46,417 bases of DNA from assembly GCA_018366195.1 (NCBI GenBank), contig JAGZIN010000021.1, forward strand, positions 1 through 46,417. The letters are read 5' to 3'. Of this stretch, positions 1 to 8,544 are shown one piece after another (position 1 is the first letter of the stretch; each line of letters begins with the position of its first letter). A program made the position numbers and the translations under genes. A model generated the notes under the pieces. It was not told the origin of the DNA. It saw nothing but the letters and a program-made list of their open reading frames with translations, and searched no databases. Source of the DNA: Butyricicoccus pullicaecorum. Its GTDB lineage: Bacteria; Bacillota; Clostridia; Oscillospirales; Butyricicoccaceae.

Positions 1-159
1 GTATGTAACTTTACGGTACTGTTTTAGATAATCTAAATGCCGTTGCCCCCAGATGCCTATTGCCTGTTCTTCTTCGGCGGGTACAGTTAAGCACGGTATC
101 AAATAATCCCCTTGCCTTTCGTATTTGCCGCCCAGTTCCTCAAATAATGATTTTGCCAT
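1..159 (-). CDS. tnpV: TnpV-family transposon protein, N-terminal part, runs off the window edge
   Basis: The start codon is at 159 on the minus strand, behind a good RBS (GGAGGT about 10 nt upstream), and the frame stays open to base 1, giving the first 53 residues. They read MAKSLFEELGGKY..., then GDYLIPCLTVPAEEE and IGIWGQRHLDYLKQYRK, the typical opening of TnpV proteins of Tn4451-like clostridial elements. TnpV proteins are small proteins of unknown biochemical role that travel with large serine recombinases of the TnpX type. The gene overlaps by 20 nt the read-through end of the broken helicase gene, so it belongs to the element that broke it. The rest of the gene and any recombinase lie left of the window. 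The family call is from memory of the family pattern. Confidence 0.8.
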   Translation of the reverse strand, partial: MAKSLFEELGGKYERQGDYLIPCLTVPAEEEQAIGIWGQRHLDYLKQYRKVTY

Positions 160-217
160 TGTCTGTTACCTCCACATTCTTTTTTATTTTGAATGTCCGC
201 AAAATCCGTCCTACATC
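1..217 (-). mobile_element. End of a second mobile element inserted in the ICE helicase gene
   Basis: The helicase protein follows its family as far as HHLDCPWRPSD and then changes to an unrelated tail (VGRILRTF...) where the family continues with the QQREGR-type motif VI. The break is at 213-217. A tnpV start with its RBS follows within 60 nt. The simplest reading is the end of a Tn4451/TnpX-like element inserted into the gene. The minus-strand break falls beside a GA dinucleotide, which TnpX-type elements use for crossover, but a GA is too common to prove this. The other end is outside the window. Confidence 0.6.
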
Positions 218-3200
218 TGAAGGACGCCACGGACAATCCAAATGATGGAGGGCAATGAGCTTTTGCTGGCAGTTGGTGCCCGCGCCCATACGCTGGGTGC
301 TGCCCAACAGCACCCGCACCTGACCCGCGCGCACCTTGCCGAACAGGTCTTTCTTCTGCGCTTCGCTTTTGGCGTCATGGATGTATGCGATTTCATTTTC
401 GGGAATGCCCAGCTCCAGCAGCTTGGCACGAATATCATCATAGACGCTGAAACTTCCATCCCCCTTCGGGGTGGACAGGTCACAGAAAATCATCTGTGTG
501 GAACGCTGGTCTGCGGTGCGCTGCCAGATTGCAAATACATTTTCCGCACACTTGGCGGCTTTGCTGTCCGGGTCGCTGGGCAGCATGGGGTTGATAAGTC
601 TCTGATCCAGCGCCAGCTTGCGGCCGTCGTTGGTGATAAGCAGCATATTATCCTCACTGCTGTCCACCTCGCGGTTCCGGACTTTCTCCGCCCGCTCTGC
701 CAGTGACGCCACCATGTCTTTCTGGTATGCCGAGGGCTTCAGGGCAATGTTGTGATAGTGCGCCTCGGGCACCGGCAGCTTCAGCATATCCGCCGTCTGA
801 ATGTCCGCTACATTTTTGAACACGCTCATCAGCTCCGGCAAATTATAGAACTTGGCAAATCTGGTCTTCGCGCGATACCCTGTCCCTTCGGGAGATAGCT
901 CGATGGCAGTCACGGTCTCACCGTAGTTTGCCGCCCATGAGTCAAAGTGCTGTAATCCCTGCTCCTGCAAGGCAGTCATCTGCAAATACCGCTGGATGGT
1001 GTACAGCTCCACCATAGAGTTGCTGATAGGGGTACCGGTGGCAAAGATAATGCCGCGCCCTCCGGTGATCTCATCGAGGTAGCGGCATTTCATAAAGAGG
1101 TCTGAGCTTTTCTGCGCTTCGGTCTGGGCGATGCCGCCCACGTTGCGCATTTTCGTGTATAAAAATAGGTTCTTAAAATAATGGCTCTCATCAATGAAGA
1201 TGCGATCCACACCCAATTCCTCGAATGTGACGACATCATCCTTGCGGCTCTGGTCATTCAGCCTGTCGATCTTGGTTTGCAGTCCTTTGCGGGTCTTTTC
1301 CATCTGCTTGATGGTGAAGTTCTCTGCCTTATCTGCCTTGGCCTCCCGGATGCCCATCAGAATTTCCTCCATCTGCTGCTCCAGAATGGCGCGTTGCCGT
1401 TCTGTGCTCATAGGGATTTTCTCAAACTGACTGTGCCCGATGATAACAGCATCATAGTCGCCGGTGGCAATCCTGCCGCAGAACCGTTTGCGATTCTTGG
1501 TTTCAAAGTCCTTTTTCGTGGCAACAAGGATATTGGCAGCAGGGTAGAGCTGCAAAAATTCACTTGCCCACTGCTCAGTCAGGTGATTGGGAACCACGAA
1601 CAGGGACTTCTGGCACAGTCCCAACCGCTTACTCTCCATGGCGGCGGCTACCATCTCGAAGGTCTTGCCCGCTCCCACCACATGAGCCAACAGCGTGTTG
1701 CCGCCGTAGAGGATGTGGGCAATCGCGTTCACCTGATGCTTCCGCAGTGTGATCTCCGGATTCATGCCGGAGAAGTTGATATGGCTGCCATCATATTCTC
1801 GGGGGCGGTTGGAGTTAAACAGAATGTTATAGGTCTTGCACAGGGTTTCCCGTCGCGTCGGGTCTTTCCATACCCATTCTGCAAAGGCTTCTTTGATCAG
1901 TTCCTGCTTGCTCTGGGCAATGGCGGTTTCTTTCTTATTCAGAACCGCTATTTTCCTCCCTTCGGCATCGTATTGATAATCAAAAATGCGGACATCCTTC
2001 AGGTTCAGACTGTCCTCTACGATCTCGTATGCGTTGATGCGCTTGGTACCGTAGGTGCTGTGTGCCTTGACATTGCCCCTGTCCCTGCTCTTGCCCTCGA
2101 TACGCCATTCGCCGGTAATCTTTGAGTAGTGGACTTTAATGCTCCATTGTGCGCTTCTGGGCGTACCCAGCGTTTCAAAGAGGAATTGCTGAATATACGA
2201 CGGGTCCAGCCACGTCGCACCCAACCGAACAGAGATTTCGCTGGCGGTGAGGTCCACTGGCTGCACTTTTACCAGTGCATCGGCATTGGACTGATACTGC
2301 GGGGCCTGCGCGGCTTTCCCTCTGGCGATCGTCAGCTTCTGACGGACATTGCCGGAAAGGTATTCATCTGCGGGCAAATACTTTTCGTTGATACCCTCAG
2401 CATAGTCAGGGTTCAGGAATACAACACCTCTCAGCTCGGAGAACAGGGTTTCCTCGTCCTTTCCGGTCAGCCGACTCATGTAGTCCATATCCACATGCGC
2501 CTTTTCTCCGATGGAGAGCGCCAGTGCTTCTACTGCCGTATCCACCTTTTCGGCAGGCTTATGGCTACGGATGGTTCGCTTGGTGAATAAATCTGCCTTA
2601 CGCTTCAGATTCTTTTCTTCGTCCAGCACTTCCAGAGAACAGAGCAGGAAGTAAGAGCTGTCCTGATCAAAGGCGATTGCATTTCCACGGGAGTTGATGA
2701 GACCGTATTTCCGGGTGAAGGCATCGTAAAGGGTATTCAGCTTGACCTGCTGCTCCTTGATTTCTTTTTCGGGATAGTCCTCGGTCTGATATTCCAGCAG
2801 CGTCCGCACACAGTCCCGCAGCTCGATCATGCCCTTGATACGGCTCTCGGCGGTTTTGGACACCTCCACCGGATTCATCCGGCTGTTCTCTCGGTAATAG
2901 ATTTTTCCATCCACCAGCGTATACGAGAAATTGCGGACGGTGGGATCGGCTTCGATTGAAAAGTCTTCACCCTCCAGTTCTTCCTCACGGCTGAACGCTG
3001 TGATCTCTCCGTGAATGTTTTGGATCGCTTCTGCCAGCAGACTGTCCAGCGGCTGATCCGGATAAGGCTCACAGGTGGGCGTCAGGCCGAATGGTCCAGA
3101 TATCATCTTCATCTCACCCAGCACCATATCCGGATTGTCCACAAAATAGCTGTTCATCTGGATACCGGTATCATTGGTGGCCAGATGCACCCATTCAGGT

Positions 3201-6200
3201 TCTATATCTACCATGCGGTCGCGTTTTTGCAGGAATAGGATATCCGACACCACCTCTGTACCCGCCGCAGCCTTGAACGCATTGTTGGGCAGACGGATCG
3301 CACCCAGCAATTCCGCCCGCTGCGCAATGTACTTCCGTACATTGGTAGTGCGTTTGTCCATGGTAAAACTGGAGGTCACAAAGGCGATAACACCGCCCGG
3401 ACGAACTTTGTCCAGTGTTTTGGCAATAAAGTATTCGTGGATGGGCAGGTTCAGACGGTCATATCGTTTGTCCAGCACCTTAAATTGACCGAAAGGGACA
3501 TTGCCAATCGCCGCATCGAAGAAATTATCCGGGAATGCGGCTTTCTCATAACCCTGCACCGCGATGCTGCTGCACTGGTAGAGCTGCCGCGCAATGCGGC
3601 CGGAGAGGTCATCCAGCTCCACACCGTAGAGCCTGCTGTCTGACATGCCATCCGGCAGCATCCCAAGGAAATTACCCACACCGCAGGACGGTTCCAGAAT
3701 GTTGCCTTGCGTAAAACCCATCTGTGCAAGCGCAGCGTAGATACTTCGAATGACGACAGGCGGCGTGTAGAACGCTGTCAACGTAGATTCACGGGCAGCA
3801 GCGTACTCGGCGTCGGTCAGCAGTTCCTTCAGTTCATCGTACCGGGCATTTTTCTCATCGAAGAAGTCAGCCAGACCACCCCAGCCCACGTACTGTGCCA
3901 GCACCTCCTGTTCCTCCGGCATGGCGGTGCGCTCCTCGACTTCTATGGTTTTCAGCAGACGGATGGCATCTAGATTTCGCTGAAATCGCTCCAGCGGCGC
4001 ACCTTCTCCGATCCGATCATCGGTGATATGATAGTTCCTGCCGCTGGTATTCAGGGGACGTGCCAAACCATTGTGTTCTCTCTTTTTCGGTGGAGTCAAT
4101 GCCGGTGGATTGTCTGCCTGCGGCTCCTTCTGCGGCTCTGGCTCATTGGTACGAAGCACCTGCACTTCCACATCAAAAGGCAAGCCATTCTTCTCTCCTG
4201 AGTAGAACGCTACCGTTTCCGAATGGTGCTGCTCTGGTTTCTCTGGCTCGTTGGCTGAGATTTGCTCCACATCTGCCATGACCTGCGCTACAAAGTCACT
4301 GTCACGCTGCGGTGCATCATATTGGTGGTTGAACAAACTAAAGCTGCCATCAACATAGGCCGAAAGCTGTGCGCGAGCATTCTGGCAGGAATCGTAGTAG
4401 CGGTCGCTCTCATCCAGACTGTCTATGTAGGTGGTCAGCCCCGCCAGCATCTCCGCAGCCTTGTGCATATCCGAAAGCTGTGCGCGAATGGCGGGAACTG
4501 CTTCATAAAAATCCACCTGTCGGGGATAGGGACGTGGAATATCATCCGGTGCATTGTAGAAACCATGATAAATAGATTGCGCCAAACACGCCCGTTCATA
4601 CTCTGGTATCTTAGCGATGGCATCTTCACCGGGAAAGCGCTTCTGGGCGATCAAACGCTCATAGGTCTTGACCACATTGGGGATGGTCAATTTGACCTCA
4701 TCATACCGCTTGCGGGCATACTCCCGCTGATAGGTCAACCCCATGCGGGTTTTTGTATGGTCGTACCCATCGCATGCCCCTCCGCTGTATTCTCCAAAAC
4801 GGTCTTTGATGAACTTCTGATGTTCCTCAGCCGTATGGGGATAGCAGAAATGAGAGTAGACTGCCAGTCGGCTTTCCACACTCTCCTGCAAAAAGAACCG
4901 GTCGATCTCGTCCTGCGTGATGAACATTTTGCACTGCCGCAGGAAATCCGGCTGAGCGGTGAAACTGCGTTCCGGGTAGGGTAGTCCATCCAGCACGATA
5001 CCGATCCGATGAAGGTTATAAGAAGATGGGACAAAACGCATCATACTGTGATTCTGCGTATAGGCGTTCAGAAAAGCGTGGTACTCCGCATCCAGTATGG
5101 CAAGTCCGTCTTCGCTTTTTGCAAAGGCGACCATATCTGTGTCCAATTCCGGATAGTCCTTGCGCTGGTCATGGATGGCACGCGTATGAGGAAATAACCC
5201 AAGTGCCCGTCCTTCTTCACTCAGATCGCGAGCCGTCATCAAAAGGGCGTCTGCCATTTCCCACAGTACCTTATCCGGTGCCTGCTCCAGCTCTGCCGCA
5301 GACAAATACGTCCCGGCTTCCAGCAGCTCTAAAATTCGGGCAGACGCGCGTTCCCATGATACTGTCGTGCGCTCATATCCAGTGCGAACACTGTTTCCCT
5401 GTGCCAAATGGATGCCATCCTTCATGAACCAGACCGCATACCTGCGGCCTTCATACTCAATGCCGCGCCCGTTCTCCTCGCCGAACTCCCGACGCAAAAA
5501 TGCGGTACATTCCGCTTCCGGTCGCTCCCGCATATAGAACACAGCAACACGATAAGCGCTGCCATAGCTGTTTCCAGCTGTGTAGAGCACCTGATCCTTG
5601 ACCGCCTGCGGAATCTCCTTAACTGGGAACAACGCACCGGACGACTCGTTTTCCAGCACTTCATACATCGGTGTATTGCCGCCCATATCGAACAAAGCTA
5701 GCTGCTCTGCCATGACAGGCGCGTTTTGCAGTCCCAGCTTGATTTTATATTCGCCGCGCTCGATCAGTCCCTCGGTCATCTCCGTAACCACTGCCCATGA
5801 AAAAACGGACTCCGAGGTGCGGGAGAGATAGCTGCCCTCCCACATCAGAAGTCCGTCCGGTTCGGCGTGGTAGCCCACCCGAATCTCATTTGTACCGGCG
5901 AGGACTTCCACCCATATATCGTTGTAGCTGCTTTTTAAGAATTCCGTGCGCTGGGCGAGATCGTGATGGCTCTGGAAATAGTCAAATATGTCCTGCCGTG
6001 TGTGCTTGCGCCCACTGTCATCCAGCAGGATCGCTTCAATCAGGTGCGTATCCAAAAACGCCGGAAGCATATCACTTCCGGCGTTTCCGTCATCGTCGTT
6101 CAGCTGTAAATCAAGTCGTTCAGTACCTGTTCCTCCGCTGTGTGCTTGAAGTTGTTCATCAGACCCACCCAGCGCTGCGGGTCGTTCTCCTTCATCGTCT

Positions 6201-7279
6201 CCGTCACGCCCTCTGCCTGCGCCAGCTGTGCCACGGTCTGCGCTACCATCTTCTGCGCGGTCTGCTCGATCTCCGCCAGATGCTCCGTCAGGCGGCAGGT
6301 GGTCTTCAGATTGGTGTACAGCACCCGCCGGTGCTTCATCAGGTATTGCCGCCGCAGCTCCGCGTATTTGCCCAGATGGACTTCCGGTTCTGCCGGCAAC
6401 ATCAAGTTCGGCAGAAGAAAGCCGTCCTGCATCCGATAGGTGATCTCCATAAATTTCGCTCCTCTCTGTATCAAATGCTTTCTCTGTATCTGCATCATAA
6501 CGGTTTTTGCCGTCCTTTGCAAATAACTGCTCCCGCTGCGCCTGCATCACCGTGCGGCTGATCTCCCGCAAACCCATTTCTGCAATATCGCTGGTAGCGA
6601 TACCCAAAGCATTGATGACAGCCGGTGTGTTAAATTCATAGACATGACCAAATTCATCCGGCGAGAAATAATCATCTGCCCGCAGACCCAATCGTGTCAT
6701 CAGCATATAGGCTACACTGACTTCGAGTGCATCCCGATAGAACACTTCCAGATTGAGGTCGTCCAGTTCTTCCAGCAGACTGTCCTCGCAGCAGTTCTGC
6801 AAATCATGCAGATAGTCCGGAATATTATCAATCACTGCATTGTGGCTGGCAGAACGCACGGCTTCCGCCAGCGTTTCTTTTTCGGCAAGGTCACCGAATG
6901 TATTCTCCAACGTTTCAATTACTGCTGGTTCAAAGGCTGCGTCCATCTTCCAAATAGGCAGAGGACGGGCGCGTCTGGTCTCGTGAGTATCTGATACATC
7001 GAAATAGAGCTTGAGCAGGCTCTTTCCATCGTCTCCAAACACGGCGATGCTTTTGGCTCCCCGGTTGACCCAGCGCCCAAACTGCTTGTTCCAGCGCTCC
7101 ATCTCCAGAACAGCGGTTGCATCCGGACGCTGCGCATAAATCAGGATTTGCTCGTCAAAAGGGCATTTGTAGTTATAGCAGGCAGCTCGAAGAAAGCCTG
7201 TCCAGCTCTGATAATTGGCGGTCACACGCCGTAATGTCTGGTCATACAGTTCTGTGATAAGCTGAAATTTGGTAGGCAA
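140..7279 (-). CDS. Giant ICE N6-methylase/SNF2-type helicase protein, 3' end disrupted
   Basis: The translated frame is 2379 residues. The start is TTG at 7279, supported by AGGAGGT seven bases upstream and by a start 11 nt after the previous gene. The visible order is: an N-terminal ICE domain (about residues 1-250); a low-complexity Ala/Gly/Arg/Asp stretch (about 280-400); a middle section; an adenine-methyltransferase-like domain with FYTPP, EPSCGVGNF and NVPFG; then an SNF2/DEAD-type helicase with GAGKT (Walker A) and IFIDESHYFKN (motif II). The C-terminal helicase lobe stops at CPWRPSD. The family normally continues with motif VI, which supplies the arginine finger, and a further C-terminal part. 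Here the last 24 or so codons come from an inserted element. Proteins of this kind are carried by many clostridial ICEs next to ParA/ParB and are often annotated as DEAD/DEAH helicase or LtrC-like; their role in transfer is not settled. The helicase should be inactive as encoded. The methylase half could still be made. Confidence 0.85.
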   Translation of the reverse strand: MPTKFQLITELYDQTLRRVTANYQSWTGFLRAACYNYKCPFDEQILIYAQRPDATAVLEMERWNKQFGRWVNRGAKSIAVFGDDGKSLLKLYFDVSDTHETRRARPLPIWKMDAAFEPAVIETLENTFGDLAEKETLAEAVRSASHNAVIDNIPDYLHDLQNCCEDSLLEELDDLNLEVFYRDALEVSVAYMLMTRLGLRADDYFSPDEFGHVYEFNTPAVINALGIATSDIAEMGLREISRTVMQAQREQLFAKDGKNRYDADTEKAFDTERSEIYGDHLSDAGRLSSAELDVAGRTGSPSGQIRGAAAAIPDEAPAGAVHQSEDHLPPDGASGGDRADRAEDGSADRGTAGAGRGRDGDDEGERPAALGGSDEQLQAHSGGTGTERLDLQLNDDDGNAGSDMLPAFLDTHLIEAILLDDSGRKHTRQDIFDYFQSHHDLAQRTEFLKSSYNDIWVEVLAGTNEIRVGYHAEPDGLLMWEGSYLSRTSESVFSWAVVTEMTEGLIERGEYKIKLGLQNAPVMAEQLALFDMGGNTPMYEVLENESSGALFPVKEIPQAVKDQVLYTAGNSYGSAYRVAVFYMRERPEAECTAFLRREFGEENGRGIEYEGRRYAVWFMKDGIHLAQGNSVRTGYERTTVSWERASARILELLEAGTYLSAAELEQAPDKVLWEMADALLMTARDLSEEGRALGLFPHTRAIHDQRKDYPELDTDMVAFAKSEDGLAILDAEYHAFLNAYTQNHSMMRFVPSSYNLHRIGIVLDGLPYPERSFTAQPDFLRQCKMFITQDEIDRFFLQESVESRLAVYSHFCYPHTAEEHQKFIKDRFGEYSGGACDGYDHTKTRMGLTYQREYARKRYDEVKLTIPNVVKTYERLIAQKRFPGEDAIAKIPEYERACLAQSIYHGFYNAPDDIPRPYPRQVDFYEAVPAIRAQLSDMHKAAEMLAGLTTYIDSLDESDRYYDSCQNARAQLSAYVDGSFSLFNHQYDAPQRDSDFVAQVMADVEQISANEPEKPEQHHSETVAFYSGEKNGLPFDVEVQVLRTNEPEPQKEPQADNPPALTPPKKREHNGLARPLNTSGRNYHITDDRIGEGAPLERFQRNLDAIRLLKTIEVEERTAMPEEQEVLAQYVGWGGLADFFDEKNARYDELKELLTDAEYAAARESTLTAFYTPPVVIRSIYAALAQMGFTQGNILEPSCGVGNFLGMLPDGMSDSRLYGVELDDLSGRIARQLYQCSSIAVQGYEKAAFPDNFFDAAIGNVPFGQFKVLDKRYDRLNLPIHEYFIAKTLDKVRPGGVIAFVTSSFTMDKRTTNVRKYIAQRAELLGAIRLPNNAFKAAAGTEVVSDILFLQKRDRMVDIEPEWVHLATNDTGIQMNSYFVDNPDMVLGEMKMISGPFGLTPTCEPYPDQPLDSLLAEAIQNIHGEITAFSREEELEGEDFSIEADPTVRNFSYTLVDGKIYYRENSRMNPVEVSKTAESRIKGMIELRDCVRTLLEYQTEDYPEKEIKEQQVKLNTLYDAFTRKYGLINSRGNAIAFDQDSSYFLLCSLEVLDEEKNLKRKADLFTKRTIRSHKPAEKVDTAVEALALSIGEKAHVDMDYMSRLTGKDEETLFSELRGVVFLNPDYAEGINEKYLPADEYLSGNVRQKLTIARGKAAQAPQYQSNADALVKVQPVDLTASEISVRLGATWLDPSYIQQFLFETLGTPRSAQWSIKVHYSKITGEWRIEGKSRDRGNVKAHSTYGTKRINAYEIVEDSLNLKDVRIFDYQYDAEGRKIAVLNKKETAIAQSKQELIKEAFAEWVWKDPTRRETLCKTYNILFNSNRPREYDGSHINFSGMNPEITLRKHQVNAIAHILYGGNTLLAHVVGAGKTFEMVAAAMESKRLGLCQKSLFVVPNHLTEQWASEFLQLYPAANILVATKKDFETKNRKRFCGRIATGDYDAVIIGHSQFEKIPMSTERQRAILEQQMEEILMGIREAKADKAENFTIKQMEKTRKGLQTKIDRLNDQSRKDDVVTFEELGVDRIFIDESHYFKNLFLYTKMRNVGGIAQTEAQKSSDLFMKCRYLDEITGGRGIIFATGTPISNSMVELYTIQRYLQMTALQEQGLQHFDSWAANYGETVTAIELSPEGTGYRAKTRFAKFYNLPELMSVFKNVADIQTADMLKLPVPEAHYHNIALKPSAYQKDMVASLAERAEKVRNREVDSSEDNMLLITNDGRKLALDQRLINPMLPSDPDSKAAKCAENVFAIWQRTADQRSTQMIFCDLSTPKGDGSFSVYDDIRAKLLELGIPENEIAYIHDAKSEAQKKDLFGKVRAGQVRVLLGSTQRMGAGTNCQQKLIALHHLDCPWRPSDVGRILRTFKIKKNVEVTDNGKIII
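6051..6086 (-). terminator. Intrinsic terminator of the nested tnpV-like gene
   Basis: A perfect 12-bp stem (AAACGCCGGAAG with CTTCCGGCGTTT) with a 7-nt loop is followed on the minus strand by TTTTT, 14 nt after the tnpV-like stop codon. It lies inside the helicase reading frame, which stays open through it. Confidence 0.75.
6100..6450 (-). CDS. Complete TnpV-like protein nested in another frame of the helicase gene
   Basis: This 116-codon frame starts at ATG 6450, behind GAGAGGAGCGAAATTT, a good RBS, and ends at 6100. It lies in the +1 frame of the giant helicase gene on the same strand. The protein reads MEITYRMQDGFLLPNLMLPAEPE..., then LGKYAELRRQYLMKHRRVLY, and ends in a WVGLMNNFKHTAEEQVLNDLIYS-like tail. 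It aligns by eye with the TnpV start at 1-159: Y-R-x-x-D-x-x-L-x-P-x-L-x-x-P-A-E and then YL-x-x-(H/Y)-R-(R/K)-V-x-Y. An intrinsic terminator follows the stop (6051-6086). In the helicase frame the same bases encode the repetitive GDRADRAEDG-type stretch, which looks like a by-product of coding for TnpV. A longer start at 6522 lacks an RBS and I reject it. Confidence 0.75.
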   Translation of the reverse strand: MEITYRMQDGFLLPNLMLPAEPEVHLGKYAELRRQYLMKHRRVLYTNLKTTCRLTEHLAEIEQTAQKMVAQTVAQLAQAEGVTETMKENDPQRWVGLMNNFKHTAEEQVLNDLIYS

Positions 7280-7290
7280 GAGAACACCTC

Positions 7291-8115
7291 CTATCGCTCC
7301 GGCTCTGTTCGCTTTTTTGCCCGGGGCTTCAAATCCTTTTCCTGCTGCTTAGATGCCCGTTCAAACTTTTCCCTCTGATAGCAATACATATAGAAATTAT
7401 AATCACCTTTGACCGGTGTACAGCGCAGCATATACACATACTGCTTTGTTTCCATCATGAACCCGCAGGAAGGCGTTTCGGTATTTTGAAGGGCACATTG
7501 ATTTTGATACCAACCACAATACCGCTTCATACTGTCCAGATCTTTCAACGGGGAATAGGGCTGCTCCCGCAGCCAATTCACTGTGCGGTCAATATCCATC
7601 TTGAATTCCGGTGTGTTCAACACATCACCCTGATGCGGCCACCATGTGGTGTAGAATTGATGCCCACTTCCAAAATCACCGCGCAGATGCCCGATACATC
7701 CAGCAACCTTATCCTGCTCCTCATCCTGTGAGAAATAAAATTTGTGCAGCGTCATGTCGTTTACACTGTAAAAATCAATGATGTCTTTTTCGCTGACCGG
7801 ATATTTCTGTTGAAATTCTGCCAGAGTCCGGCAACCATTATCCTGATACACAATATTATCAAAACTAAGATCGACACAGCCGCTGATCGGGAGCTGGATC
7901 GGTTCCCGTGTCAAAACCGTTCCGTAATAGTTGACTAGGATACTGCGCGCAAGTTCAACAGGATCGCCCCAATCCTCATCACTGTGGCGGATCTCATAAC
8001 GGTACACATCCTTCGGCACAGTGGCGCGGTTGATGCGGCACTCTGTAAACAGGGCTGGTTTACCAAACAGAGTGACCTCCTGATACTTCAAGCTTCCTGT
8101 ATGATACCGGCTCAT
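7291..8115 (-). CDS. ICE protein with LPD28-like domain, function unknown
   Basis: The protein has 274 residues and no signal peptide or membrane segment. Residues about 15-75 (LFGKPALFTECRINRATVP... to YYGTVLTREPI) resemble the LPD28 'large polyvalent protein associated' domain found on conjugative elements. A middle part (about 85-200) has many aromatic residues. The C-terminal segment YVYMLRCTPVKGDYNFYMYCY is a pattern I associate with clostridial ICE proteins, and the last 25 residues are a charged Lys/Arg tail. The start codon overlaps the stop of the upstream gene by 4 nt (ATGA), and the helicase starts 11 nt downstream, so all three are probably translated from one mRNA. No enzymatic motif is visible. 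The LPD28 assignment is by eye. Confidence 0.7.
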   Translation of the reverse strand: MSRYHTGSLKYQEVTLFGKPALFTECRINRATVPKDVYRYEIRHSDEDWGDPVELARSILVNYYGTVLTREPIQLPISGCVDLSFDNIVYQDNGCRTLAEFQQKYPVSEKDIIDFYSVNDMTLHKFYFSQDEEQDKVAGCIGHLRGDFGSGHQFYTTWWPHQGDVLNTPEFKMDIDRTVNWLREQPYSPLKDLDSMKRYCGWYQNQCALQNTETPSCGFMMETKQYVYMLRCTPVKGDYNFYMYCYQREKFERASKQQEKDLKPRAKKRTEPER

Positions 8116-8411
8116 CGTTCCTCACCTCGATCTTTTCGCTCTGTCAGCCGTGCCTTTTTAGGCGCTGACTGCTCCTGTAGGAGTTCCGCTTCCTCACTGA
8201 TCCGCTTGCCAAAGTCTTCGATCGCTCCCAGCTTCGTGGTGCAGTAGTGTCCCCAGAAAAAGTTATCCGGATCGTTTTTCACATTTGCCTGCCATGTCAC
8301 ATACGGTGCAATCCGGCTGCTCAGGTTTTCACCGATGACAAAGCGGGCATTTCCTACGGTCAGGCTCTCGATGATGGCGTAGCCCTGATTGACCTGTTTT
8401 GCTTCACTCAT
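8112..8411 (-). CDS. Small conserved ICE protein of unknown function
   Basis: The gene encodes 99 residues from ATG 8411, which has AGGAGG nine bases upstream. The frame stays open to 8660, but that upstream part is low-complexity, overlaps the end of parB and crosses a palindrome, so it is not coding. The protein begins MSEAKQVNQGYAIIES and contains VGNARFVIGENL, APYVTWQ and NFFWGHYC, a pattern seen in short ICE proteins located next to parB; the C-terminus is charged. The ATGA overlap with the next gene indicates translational coupling. I do not know a function. Confidence 0.75.
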   Translation of the reverse strand: MSEAKQVNQGYAIIESLTVGNARFVIGENLSSRIAPYVTWQANVKNDPDNFFWGHYCTTKLGAIEDFGKRISEEAELLQEQSAPKKARLTERKDRGEER

Positions 8412-8433
8412 ACTCAAACCTCCTGCTTGTTTT

Positions 8434-8495
8434 ACTGAGCCGAAAGAAGAATATTCTTTTCTCGGCTCAGTGTTTTTTCTCTCTTTCGGCTTAGT
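8434..8495. repeat. 38-bp near-perfect palindrome plus a third half-site upstream of the small ICE gene
   Basis: Bases 8434-8471 form an inverted repeat with 17 of 19 positions paired. The arms begin ACTGAGCCGA and the centre is AAGAATATTCTT. A third copy of the half-site (TCGGCTTAGT) lies at 8486-8495, in the same orientation as the right arm and 24 bp from it. It sits between parB and the next gene, so it may be an operator or ParB-type centromere site. On the plus strand the palindrome is followed by TTTTTT, so a terminator for antisense transcripts is the alternative. It is not the canonical parS. Confidence 0.6.
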
Positions 8496-8544
8496 TAGGA
8501 AAGGGGATTGTAAGGGGGAAACCCATGGGAAGGCGCAGCACGGC

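Noticed and set aside
1181..2125. Long plus-strand open frame of 314 codons opposite the giant ICE gene
   Set aside because: It mirrors a clear methylase/helicase coding frame, has no RBS and its product has no domain. The same applies to 4262-4984 and 5797-6561.
8434..8471. Canonical parS
   Set aside because: The palindrome has no TGTTTCACGTGAAACA core, so a chromosomal-type ParB site is excluded.
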